Virus record (IMG/VR): IMGVR_UViG_3300036857_000169
Coordinates: 1 to 46,678 of that record
Source of the DNA: a virus
DNA length: 46,678 nt
Strand: one strand, 5' to 3'
Positions 6,944-14,293 of this stretch are shown piece after piece; positions within the stretch are counted from its first letter, which is position 1; every line of letters starts with the position of its first letter. A program made the translations under genes and the position numbers. The notes beneath the pieces are model-generated. The model was given only the letters and a program-made list of their open reading frames with translations, was not told the origin of the DNA and did no database searches.

Positions 6944-7720
6944 ATGATGCTCGTCCTCGCGCTGGCACTCGCGAGCCCGACCGCGCCGCACACGATCGTC
7001 GCGACCAAAGCGGCGCTCTGCCGCGAACGCTGCGGCCCCATCACCGTGAGCCTCTGCAACAACCTTCCCAGCAAGCAAGCAAAGCAGTGCGCCCAGGGCA
7101 TCCGCTCCGCCTGCCGGCGCTCGACTCCCGAGGCGGTCTGTCCCGATGTCCTGCCGTCGCTCGTTGGTCCGACTGGTCCGACGGGTCCGCCGGGCGCCGT
7201 GGGTCCAGTGGGTCCGTCGGGAGTGCCGGGCGCTCCGGGCGGCCCTGGCCCCGCAGGCGCCGCTGGACCTGCTGGCGCTCCTGGCGATCGTGGCGCTCCT
7301 GGTCCTCCTGGCGACGCTGGTGCTCCTGGCTCCCTCGGTCCCGCTGGACCCACCGGCCCCACCGGCCTCGCTGGAGCGACCGGCCTCGCTGGACCGACTG
7401 GAGTGACGGGCGCGACCGGACCTACAGGACCGCCAGGCGCCACCGTCCAGATCGTCTCGGTCACGCAGGACTTCGGCCGTGTCCAAAATGGCGCCCTGAT
7501 CCAGGTCGTCGTCACCTGCCCGCCCGGCATGGCGGTCGTCGGCGGCGGTGCCGTCACCGACATCACGCCCCCCAACGACACCGACACGAAGCGCCTCCAC
7601 CAACTCTTCTCTGGCCCGGTCGGCACGACCGAGTGGGTGACGGCGTCGACCGCCGTCGCCACGCTCTCCAATGGCTCGAACCTGCGCTACGTCGCGAGCG
7701 CCACCTGCGTCGGGGAATAG
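6944..7720 (+). CDS. secreted collagen-like protein, 258 aa
   Basis: Domains in order: a short signal peptide ([15 protein letters not shown]), a Cys-rich N-terminal region (five Cys, about residues 25-65), roughly 30 Gly-X-Y triplets (about 75-167, with many GPTGPTG and GAPG units) and a beta-rich C-terminal domain containing [11 protein letters not shown]. Collagen repeats are common in phage fibres, but the signal peptide argues that this protein is exported by the infected cell. The C-terminal domain resembles heads that follow bacterial collagen-like stalks. The ATG at 6944 is preferred; GTG 6941 and ATG 6947 are alternatives. It stops 1 nt before the endolysin start. Confidence 0.75.
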   Translation: MMLVLALALASPTAPHTIVATKAALCRERCGPITVSLCNNLPSKQAKQCAQGIRSACRRSTPEAVCPDVLPSLVGPTGPTGPPGAVGPVGPSGVPGAPGGPGPAGAAGPAGAPGDRGAPGPPGDAGAPGSLGPAGPTGPTGLAGATGLAGPTGVTGATGPTGPPGATVQIVSVTQDFGRVQNGALIQVVVTCPPGMAVVGGGAVTDITPPNDTDTKRLHQLFSGPVGTTEWVTASTAVATLSNGSNLRYVASATCVGE

Positions 7721-7721
7721 C

Positions 7722-8282
7722 ATGATTATCCGAAAATACTTCTTCGACAATATCAAGTATTACCTGTTCAAGTCCTTCACCCAGCAGCAGGTCGACGGCC
7801 TGAACCGCTACTTGGACTACTTCGACGACGACAACCCGCCGATCCCCGACAAGTGGCACCTGGACGACCGTATGTTCTCGTATATCTTGGCAACTGTCTA
7901 CCACGAGACGGCCGCCACGATGACCCCGGTCACGGAGTACGGGTCAGCGAGCTACTTGAAGGGCAAACCCTACTACCCCTACTACGGCCGGGGCGACGTC
8001 CAACTCACCTGGAAGGACAACTACGCCACCCAGGACGTGAAGCTGGGTCTCTCCGGGAAACTCGTATCGGACCCCGACCTGGCGCTCGATCCCACGATCA
8101 GCCTCCAGGTCTGCGTCTTCGGCATGCTCGATGGCGACTTTACAGGTAAGAAGCTAGCTGACTTCTTCACCGACACCCTGACCGACTGGTACAACGCCCG
8201 CACGATCGTCAACGGCCACGACCGGGCTGCCGACGTCGCCACCTACGCCGAACTGTTCTCGAACGCCATCACCCGAGACTAG
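7722..8282 (+). CDS. GH19-family endolysin (chitinase-type glycosidase), 186 aa
   Basis: Likely cleaves the peptidoglycan glycan chain at lysis. The GH19 signature is clear: YHET (Glu62, probable general acid), a second Glu in TEYG (Glu72), then YYGRGDVQLTWKDNY (87-101) and a helical C-terminal part. The length of 186 residues fits the catalytic domain alone. No signal peptide or transmembrane segment is seen, so release should need a holin; candidates are at 5480 and 8576. The first dozen codons are A/T-rich. Confidence 0.85.
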   Translation: MIIRKYFFDNIKYYLFKSFTQQQVDGLNRYLDYFDDDNPPIPDKWHLDDRMFSYILATVYHETAATMTPVTEYGSASYLKGKPYYPYYGRGDVQLTWKDNYATQDVKLGLSGKLVSDPDLALDPTISLQVCVFGMLDGDFTGKKLADFFTDTLTDWYNARTIVNGHDRAADVATYAELFSNAITRD

Positions 8283-8290
8283 GGCATGGC

Positions 8291-8575
8291 ATGATTGGTA
8301 CTCCCGCCGTCGCCCTGGCCGACTGGGTCCGCGCCCGCTTCTGGGAACTCCAAATCCCGCTGACGATCGTGATGGCGCCGGGCGACGTCGGCGTCACTGC
8401 GCTCTCCGACTTCGGCGAGCGCATCCACTTCCCCGACCAGGGCGCGGTCCAGTTCTTCCTGATGGGCTATCGCCTCGGCGAAGCGCACGCGCTCGATCCG
8501 CTCCTCGCCTCCCCCTATACGAGCCCCACGGTCGAGCCCGCCGACCAAGAGGCCGAGACACCCGAAGGCAGCTAG
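8291..8575 (+). CDS. hypothetical protein in lysis group, 94 aa
   Basis: Not recognised. It has a Trp-containing amphipathic start (LADWVRARFWELQ), a beta-like centre and an acidic C-terminus. The TAG abuts the next ATG (8573-8578). It lies between the endolysin and a single-span membrane peptide, so a lysis accessory is possible, but no spanin lipobox or signal sequence is seen. Confidence 0.55.
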   Translation: MIGTPAVALADWVRARFWELQIPLTIVMAPGDVGVTALSDFGERIHFPDQGAVQFFLMGYRLGEAHALDPLLASPYTSPTVEPADQEAETPEGS

Positions 8576-8680
8576 ATGGCTACTGAAACTCAACTCCTCC
8601 ACGCCTACGGACTGGGCGCACTCGCTGGAGCGATCGTCATCGTCATGGCGTGGATCGCCTGGACGACCTGGCCACGCTGA
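8576..8680 (+). CDS. single-span membrane peptide, 34 aa
   Basis: Contains one transmembrane helix (GALAGAIVIVMAWIAWTTW) with a short N-terminal tail and a terminal Arg, as in pinholin-like or other small phage membrane peptides. Its first six residues, MATETQ, are the same as those of the downstream terminase nuclease protein, and the nucleotides share GAAACTCA. Its TGA overlaps the ATG of that gene (TGATG), so the two are translationally coupled. Confidence 0.6.
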   Translation: MATETQLLHAYGLGALAGAIVIVMAWIAWTTWPR

Positions 8681-9552
8681 TGGCCACCGAAACTCAGCAA
8701 ACCGAGCGTGTCCTCGATCGCCCGCCCGACTTCGCCGCCTCGCCGCGCCCGGGCATCACGGAGTGGAAGAACGCTCGCAACGCCTTCTTCGTCTGCCGCC
8801 TCCACTACACCGCCGATCCGCAGAAGCGCTCGGGCGAGTGGAAGCAGAAGACCAGCGAGGGACTCTCGCTGCGCGCCTGGCAGCGCGAGTACGAAATCAG
8901 TTGGACGTCCCCCGAGGGCGAGCCGGTCGTCCCCGAGTTCGACGCCAATCGCCACGTCCGCGAGACCATCATCACCCGCGACGCGAAGCTGCTGCGCTTC
9001 TGGGACTTCGGCGCCGTCAGCCCCGTCGTCCTCTTCTGTCAGCTCTCCCAATATGGACAACTCTTGGTACATAGAGAGTTGTGCCCGTTTAACACCCCGC
9101 TCGATCAATTGCTACCTGTTGTCAATGCGATCGCTCTCGACCTGGTCACGCGCACCGACTACTTCGACGCGGGCGACCCCGAGGTGGACAGTGTCGGGTC
9201 TCTCGGGAGCATCGCCGAACTGCTGCAACGTGCGAACATCCACATGCACACCAACCGCCCCGGGAAGGAAGTCAGCTATGCGACGCTGCGTGAGCGCTTT
9301 CTTAAATCTGTGTATATCCCTCGTCTCGGTCATGATCCTGCTGTCCTCGTCTCGCCGCGCTGTCCGAACCTGATCGAGGCGCTCTCGGGCGGCTTCCATC
9401 TCTCCGCCCTCCCGCCCTATCGCCCGGTGAAGGCGCATCCGATGAAGGACCTGGTCGACGCGCTCCGCTACGGCTTCGACAATCTCGATGCGGCCGGCGC
9501 CGACCGCGACATCCTGCTGAAGAAACTCGCGTCGGGCGACCGGGCCTGGTGA
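8680..9552 (+). CDS. terL: terminase large subunit, nuclease half (split gene), 290 aa
   Basis: RNase H-like headful or cos nuclease domain. Residues 36-75 (FFVCRLHYTADP, then WQREYEISW) are the part of TerL that normally follows the ATPase coupling motif. Acidic catalytic residues are visible in RFWDFG (Asp109), YFDAGD (Asp163, Asp166) and HPMKDLVDALRY (Asp257, Asp260). No ATPase motifs are present; those are encoded at 2290-3048. The first 30 residues are not TerL-like and may be a new N-terminus acquired at the split. The gene overlaps the upstream membrane peptide by one base. Confidence 0.85.
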   Translation: MATETQQTERVLDRPPDFAASPRPGITEWKNARNAFFVCRLHYTADPQKRSGEWKQKTSEGLSLRAWQREYEISWTSPEGEPVVPEFDANRHVRETIITRDAKLLRFWDFGAVSPVVLFCQLSQYGQLLVHRELCPFNTPLDQLLPVVNAIALDLVTRTDYFDAGDPEVDSVGSLGSIAELLQRANIHMHTNRPGKEVSYATLRERFLKSVYIPRLGHDPAVLVSPRCPNLIEALSGGFHLSALPPYRPVKAHPMKDLVDALRYGFDNLDAAGADRDILLKKLASGDRAW

Positions 9553-9617
9553 CGCGAGCGGGTGGGCTGGAAGTCACCGACAGACCATGGTACGAGACGA
9601 CGCACCAAGCAAGCTGG

Positions 9618-9633
9618 ACCTAGAGAGCTAGGT
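9618..9633 (+). promoter_or_regulatory. CTAG hairpin before a ribosome-binding site
   Basis: ACCTAG and CTAGGT flank AGAG and form a 6-bp hairpin just before GAGAGGAGG of the next gene. Similar CTAG-containing inverted repeats occur near starts at about 4436-4449 and 33806-33828. They may influence mRNA stability or access to the start. Confidence 0.35.
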
Positions 9634-9647
9634 GAGAGGAGGCGAGG

Positions 9648-9815
9648 ATGGCGACGCGCTGGCTCCCCCCCGATGGATCGGGTGATCCCGCGATGCGTCT
9701 CGACGCCTGTCCGCGCTGCGGCACGCCGTACGAGGACGTCCCTGGCGCGCACTTCCTCTGCGAGGTCTGCGAGGCGCACGTGACCGTGCCCGACGATCCG
9801 CCACCCCCGACGTGA
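9648..9815 (+). CDS. zinc-ribbon protein, 55 aa
   Basis: GAGGAGGCGAGG precedes the ATG. CPRCG and CEVCE pairs separated by about 18 residues form a compact zinc ribbon, followed by a Pro-rich tail. Between the terminase nuclease and the fibre genes; function unknown. Confidence 0.65.
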   Translation: MATRWLPPDGSGDPAMRLDACPRCGTPYEDVPGAHFLCEVCEAHVTVPDDPPPPT

Positions 9816-9828
9816 AGGAGCCGTGAAG

Positions 9829-10032
9829 ATGCCAACCGATCGCACCGCGAACCTCGGACTCACCTACACGGGTGATGCCGCCGCCAACGCGAACCTCGAC
9901 AAGCTGGACGCCGCCATCGGCGCGGTCTCGGCGCCGCCTGCCGACAGCGGCCCGTCGCAAGCCGACTTCGACGCGCTGGTCGCCCGCGTGGACGCGCTCG
10001 ACGCCCGCGTCACCGCGCTCGAAGGCGCCTAG
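9829..10032 (+). CDS. short fibre-anchor-like protein with coiled coil, 67 aa
   Basis: Residues 8-30 (LGLTYTGDAAANANLDKLD) carry the motif shared by the next fibre proteins: a beta strand, then Asp, Asn and a Leu-Asp-x-Ala helix. The C-terminal 25 residues form a heptad-like coiled coil (LVARVDALDARVTALEG). ATG 9829 is preferred over GTG 9823 because AAGGAG is 8 nt upstream. It may be a minimal fibre base or trimeriser. Confidence 0.6.
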   Translation: MPTDRTANLGLTYTGDAAANANLDKLDAAIGAVSAPPADSGPSQADFDALVARVDALDARVTALEGA

Positions 10033-10035
10033 GCG

Positions 10036-10611
10036 ATGGCCGACCCGACGATCGACCAGCGCACCCCGAACGTCCGCTTGCGCTTCGAGAGCGATAGCAC
10101 ACGCAACTACAACTGGTCGAAGCTGGACGACGCGATCGGCAAACTCGGCGGCGGCTCCGTCGCACCCCCCGCGATCACCGCCGCCGTCGTCGCCGAAGGC
10201 CACACGATCATCCAGACGCTCTCCCTCCCGCTCAACACTCCCGTCACGCTCGCCCAGATCACTGCCCTCGCCGGCACGCCGAAGAAAGGTCCCTCCTTCA
10301 TCACCGGCTACATCCCGATCACCTGCAAGAACCTGACTGCCACGATCCAGCCGATCGTCTTCAACATGGAAATCGACGTCTACGGGCCGTCCGAGTCGAC
10401 CGCCATCGTCACCGACTACGGCTTCGACATCCCACCATCCGTCGAGAGCCCCTTCTTGGTCCCGGTCTCGACCATCATCATGACCCCCGACGACGAGGGA
10501 GGCGCCCCGTGCACCCTCATCGTCACCAAGGGACTCGCCACCGACGCCACCGTCACCGCGCGCGTCACGTCCCTCGGCTACCTCCAGATGATCGAGTTCG
10601 CCGCGCCCTGA
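10036..10611 (+). CDS. tail/fibre protein with shared N-terminal anchor motif, 191 aa
   Basis: The N-terminus (LRFESDSTRNYNWSKLDDAI) is the shared anchor motif. The rest (about 45-191) is beta-rich without low complexity and could be a receptor-binding or collar domain. It follows the 67-aa anchor-like gene by 3 nt. The family is not otherwise recognised. Confidence 0.65.
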   Translation: MADPTIDQRTPNVRLRFESDSTRNYNWSKLDDAIGKLGGGSVAPPAITAAVVAEGHTIIQTLSLPLNTPVTLAQITALAGTPKKGPSFITGYIPITCKNLTATIQPIVFNMEIDVYGPSESTAIVTDYGFDIPPSVESPFLVPVSTIIMTPDDEGGAPCTLIVTKGLATDATVTARVTSLGYLQMIEFAAP

Positions 10612-10612
10612 C

Positions 10613-10661
10613 CTTATAAACAATGCTTATACTTATAAACATAGGTAATAGGTAATAGGTG
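10613..10661 (+). promoter_or_regulatory. AT-rich promoter-like island before the long fibre gene
   Basis: CTTATAAACA occurs twice exactly (10613-10622 and 10632-10641, 19 bp apart), followed by three tandem AATAGGT-like units (about 10642-10661) that run into the start codon. TATACT and TATAAA are -10-like. The island stands out in a GC-rich genome and resembles those at 14263 and 24755. Confidence 0.45.
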
Positions 10662-13232
10662 ATGGCTGGCGGCGAGACGAACGGCCAGACGCCCTATCTC
10701 CATCTCGGCCTCGGCACCGACGCGGTCGAGAACCGAAACCTCGCCATTCTGGATGGACGCTTCTACGACCTCGCGCGTGGTCTGATCGCGAACATCCCGG
10801 CCGGGGGCGACCTGACGGGCTTCTACCCCGACCCATCGATCCGTGACGGCGCGGTCACCGATGCGAAGATCGCGTCCGTCTCCTGGTCGAAGATCACGGG
10901 CGCCCCATCGACCGCTGACTCCTGGGCGGACAGCGGCACGGTCCTCTCGCCGACGAAGGGGCTCACCTATCCGGTCTCGCATGGCACGGTCACGCTGAAC
11001 GATCCCTCCCCGGGCGTCATCTTCGCGCGCTCCGCCGGCCTGCCGATCGTCGGCACGCAGCTCGGCTCGCAGGTCTACCGGGGCCAGCCGGCGCAGAACG
11101 GCGCCACGGTCTCGGTCACCGCCGCCGAAGCCTGGGTCGCGAACGGCGCGTCGGGGACCACCTATCGCCTCGCCACCGTTCCGCTCGGCTCCGACACGAC
11201 CGTAGACCGCCTGATCGTCGCCGCCTCGGGGACGACCTCCTTCCCGAACTCCAGCGTCCGCATCGGAGCCAGCGCAGACGCGCGCGAGCGCCTCGATGTC
11301 GCGGGCGCCGTCATCATCGCCGCGTCGGTCTCGGGCGCCCCGGTCGATGGCACGCTCCAGTGGAACGGCACACACGTGCTCGCTCGGGTCGCGGGCGCCT
11401 GGACGCAGCTCGACAACCAGGCGGCGGCGGGCGGTGGCCTCTGGGTTGCCGATCCGACCACGTCACCGACCGCGCTCACGCTCGGGGGCGCCTACGACAC
11501 GATCCGCCTCCAGACGCCCACCTCGCAAATCCTCTTCGGCAGCGCGGGCGCGACGGCGGTCCCCTCGGTCAGCGCCGACGTAACACGCCTCTTTCTTGCT
11601 GGCACGCAAGTCGTCTTCACCGACACGGCGAGCGCGACGATGCTGACCCTGATGAACAACCGCCTCGTCACGACTGGCGCCGTCGTGCTGGCCGACGACA
11701 CGAAGGCGACCCCGCCCGATGGCAGTCTGCGTTTCAACGCGGGTCACGTCCAGGCGCGGGTGGCGGGCGCGTGGGTCCAGTTGGACAGCCCGGCGGGCAA
11801 CTGGGCCGTCGCGGGTGGGACGATCACCCCCAGTGACCCGACGAAGGTGGTCGCGCTCGCCCCCCTCAGCAGCCCGCTCCAGTGGTCGAACGGGCGCACG
11901 GTCCTGCACCGCCTCCTCTCGCACGGGACGGTCGACACGGCATTCTGGACAGCGAACTTTGCCCTCAACCCGACCTCGACGGGCTTCACGAAGGACGTCA
12001 ACGCGCAAGCCTCGTGGATCGCGCTCCTCGATGCGAGTGGTGACAGCTTCGGCGTCCAGCGCGCTGCGCCGGGGAGCGTGAATCCGACGACGCTCCTCGC
12101 GATCGACAGCGTGGGCCACCTCCGCGTGACCGTCGACCCGGCGAACGCGCTCGATCTCGCGACGAAGCAGTACGTTGATGGGAAGGTGCCGACGTCGCTG
12201 CCGCCGTCGGGCGCGGCGTCAGGTGACTTGCAAGGTAGCTATCCTGGGCCGACCATCAAGCCCTCGGCGCTGCCGTGGACACCGTCGGGCGCGACGCTCA
12301 CGCCGACCGACGCGACGAAGACCGTCACCGTCCCCGGCAGTCCGACGGATGGCAACGCGCTGCTGTGGGGCACGCGCACGGTGAAGGGCCGACTCTCGCA
12401 ATCCACCACGGCCGACATGGCGGTCGTCTCGGTGAACCGCACGCAACAGGATACACACGACGACACGTCGAAACCCGGCTGGTGGCTGCGGCTCGGCGCG
12501 GACATCGACGCCGCGCAGATCATTCGCTCGCCTGCGGGCACGGGAACGGTCACTGGGACCGCGCAGGTCCAGGTGGACGGCACCGGCCTCGTCACCGTGC
12601 CCGGCTCCATCGTCGCCCCCGACCTCTCGGCACTGCTCCTCGGCACCTTCACCTCGAAGGCGCGGCTGATGGCGCCGAACTTCGACGGCTTTTACTTGAC
12701 CTACAACTCGCGCAACAACATCTCGGGCTGGCTCCGCGACGACGCGACGAAGCCCGGCTGGCGCCTCGTGCTCCGCTCCGGGGCCGACAACTTCGCGATC
12801 GAGCGTGCCGATACATCCGACGTGCAGGCGACGCTCTGCACCATTGGCGGCGCCGGCAACCTGACGATCAGCGGGGCGACGGCAACGAAAGCATCTGGCA
12901 CGACCTGGGCCAACCCCTCCGACCCGCGCCTGAAACGCGACGTGACCCCCTACTCGACCGGCCTCGCCGCGATCCTCGCCCTCGATCCGATCGCGTTCTT
13001 CTACAACGGCAAGGGCGGCACGACCGACGACGGGCGACAGTGCTACGGCTACGACGCGAGCGCGGTCGAGACCGTGTTCCCCGAGTGTGTCGGCACCCGG
13101 CGCGGCACACTCGACGAGCGCGACCCTGACGAGACGGACATCCTGACGCTCGACACCTCCAACTTCACCCTCGCCCTCATCAACGCAGTCAAGGAACTCT
13201 CGACCAGAGTCGCTGCCCTGGAGGCACGATGA
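10662..13232 (+). CDS. long tail fibre with C-terminal S74 chaperone, 856 aa
   Basis: Receptor-binding fibre. The start carries the shared anchor motif (LGLGTDAVENRNLAILD). The middle holds repeated beta units (recurring VQARVAGAWVQLD / VLARVAGAWTQLD and DATKPGW patterns) typical of trimeric fibres. The C-terminus (about 751-856) is a peptidase S74 intramolecular chaperone: SDPRLKRD with the Ser cleavage site and Lys, then LAAILALDPIAFFYNG and a final coiled coil (LINAVKELSTRVAALEAR). By analogy the chaperone cuts itself off after trimer folding. It overlaps the next gene as ATGA. Confidence 0.85.
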   Translation: MAGGETNGQTPYLHLGLGTDAVENRNLAILDGRFYDLARGLIANIPAGGDLTGFYPDPSIRDGAVTDAKIASVSWSKITGAPSTADSWADSGTVLSPTKGLTYPVSHGTVTLNDPSPGVIFARSAGLPIVGTQLGSQVYRGQPAQNGATVSVTAAEAWVANGASGTTYRLATVPLGSDTTVDRLIVAASGTTSFPNSSVRIGASADARERLDVAGAVIIAASVSGAPVDGTLQWNGTHVLARVAGAWTQLDNQAAAGGGLWVADPTTSPTALTLGGAYDTIRLQTPTSQILFGSAGATAVPSVSADVTRLFLAGTQVVFTDTASATMLTLMNNRLVTTGAVVLADDTKATPPDGSLRFNAGHVQARVAGAWVQLDSPAGNWAVAGGTITPSDPTKVVALAPLSSPLQWSNGRTVLHRLLSHGTVDTAFWTANFALNPTSTGFTKDVNAQASWIALLDASGDSFGVQRAAPGSVNPTTLLAIDSVGHLRVTVDPANALDLATKQYVDGKVPTSLPPSGAASGDLQGSYPGPTIKPSALPWTPSGATLTPTDATKTVTVPGSPTDGNALLWGTRTVKGRLSQSTTADMAVVSVNRTQQDTHDDTSKPGWWLRLGADIDAAQIIRSPAGTGTVTGTAQVQVDGTGLVTVPGSIVAPDLSALLLGTFTSKARLMAPNFDGFYLTYNSRNNISGWLRDDATKPGWRLVLRSGADNFAIERADTSDVQATLCTIGGAGNLTISGATATKASGTTWANPSDPRLKRDVTPYSTGLAAILALDPIAFFYNGKGGTTDDGRQCYGYDASAVETVFPECVGTRRGTLDERDPDETDILTLDTSNFTLALINAVKELSTRVAALEAR

Positions 13233-13516
13233 CCCTCGCCGACCGTCTCACCAACCTCGAATCTCAACTCGCCGACCACACCCGCCGCCGCGACCAGGCG
13301 CACGCGATCCTGCAAGAGAGCCAGACCGCGATTCTCCAGCTCCAGGGCGCCATCGCGCTCTGCCGGGACCTGCTCTCGACGAACGGTGCCCCCCCCGAAC
13401 ACGGCTCATCGGCGGTCGCGGAAGCGGGCGCGGTGCGCGGCGACGGCGCGGGCGCGATCGGCGCGCGAGCCGGGTGCGGAGACGAGACCGACGTCCTCCC
13501 GCAGGCGGTCGGATGA
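13229..13516 (+). CDS. coiled-coil protein following the fibre, 95 aa
   Basis: Residues 1-50 are a strong coiled coil (LTNLESQLADHTRRRDQAHA onward); the rest is Ala/Gly-rich and flexible. ATGA overlaps at both ends (13229-13232 and 13513-13516) tie it to the two fibre genes. Small coiled-coil proteins are common beside S74 fibres and may act in assembly, which is inference. Confidence 0.65.
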   Translation: MTLADRLTNLESQLADHTRRRDQAHAILQESQTAILQLQGAIALCRDLLSTNGAPPEHGSSAVAEAGAVRGDGAGAIGARAGCGDETDVLPQAVG

Positions 13517-14262
13517 GCGACGCGACCGAAACGCCCGCGCTGCACCTCGCGCACACCGACGACCAGCGCCAGAATCGCAACTGGGACATCTTGGACAGCG
13601 CCGTCTTCCGCATCGCGCAGCTCCAGAGCCAGACGATCCCCGGCGACCTCTTCGTCCAGGGCATCTTGGACGTCACCCGCGACGCGACGATCCATGGCAT
13701 GCTGACGGCGGGCTCGCTCAACCTGGGGGACATCCTGGCGCAGCGGATCGAGGCGCAGGGACTCCTGGTCGCCGACGCGGGCGTGACGGTCGCCGGCACG
13801 GTCACGCTGCCGCCCGAGTCGGTCCCGGGCGCCGCGCTCGCTCCCGGGGCCGCCGTCCCGGGTGTCTGGGTGGGCGTCGCCGATGCGACGCAGCAGACGC
13901 TCGTCCAGGGCACCCCGCTCCAGTTCGCGGTCTGCCCCACCGACGCCAGCGAGACGACGCCGCACTGGTCGCTCGTCATCGCGCAGGCGACCGTCCGCGT
14001 CCAGTACGGCAGCCTCGGCCCGACGGTGCAGCTCCGCATGGACCTCCGCCGGGGTGCCACCGTCGCGCAGTCACGCACCTTCCAGTGGGACTCCTCGGCG
14101 GCGCTCGACGGCCTCGATCTCGACATCCCGCTCACGCTGGTCCGCGTCGCGCAGCCCGACGCCTCGGCGCAGTGGTCGCTCTGGGGCACCGTGACGCTCT
14201 ACCACAACGGCGGCCTGGCGCTCAAAACCTTCGGCCAGATACACGTTATTCAGTTCAGATAA
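13513..14262 (+). CDS. second fibre/tail protein with shared anchor motif, 249 aa
   Basis: The N-terminus (LAHTDDQRQNRNWDILDSA) repeats the anchor motif. Residues about 45-115 are short repeating beta turns of fibre-shaft type, and about 125-249 form a compact beta-rich domain (VRVQYGSLGPTVQLRMDLRR onward) that could bind carbohydrate. There is no S74 domain. Coupled to the upstream coiled-coil gene by ATGA. Confidence 0.7.
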   Translation: MSDATETPALHLAHTDDQRQNRNWDILDSAVFRIAQLQSQTIPGDLFVQGILDVTRDATIHGMLTAGSLNLGDILAQRIEAQGLLVADAGVTVAGTVTLPPESVPGAALAPGAAVPGVWVGVADATQQTLVQGTPLQFAVCPTDASETTPHWSLVIAQATVRVQYGSLGPTVQLRMDLRRGATVAQSRTFQWDSSAALDGLDLDIPLTLVRVAQPDASAQWSLWGTVTLYHNGGLALKTFGQIHVIQFR

Positions 14263-14293
14263 TCGGATAAGTATATAACTATCGTGCATATAA
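14263..14293 (+). promoter_or_regulatory. AT-rich promoter-like island before the portal gene
   Basis: The stretch contains TATAAC and ATATAA and directly abuts the portal ATG. No Shine-Dalgarno sequence is visible, so the portal message may have a very short leader. Similar TATAACTAT words occur in the island at 24755. Confidence 0.45.

Noticed and set aside
2290-9552. Intein or self-splicing intron as the cause of the terminase split
   Set aside because: No intein Cys/Ser and His-Asn junction, no homing endonuclease motif and no recognisable group I or II core were seen. Both halves have their own starts and a stop in between. Trans-splicing cannot be fully excluded.
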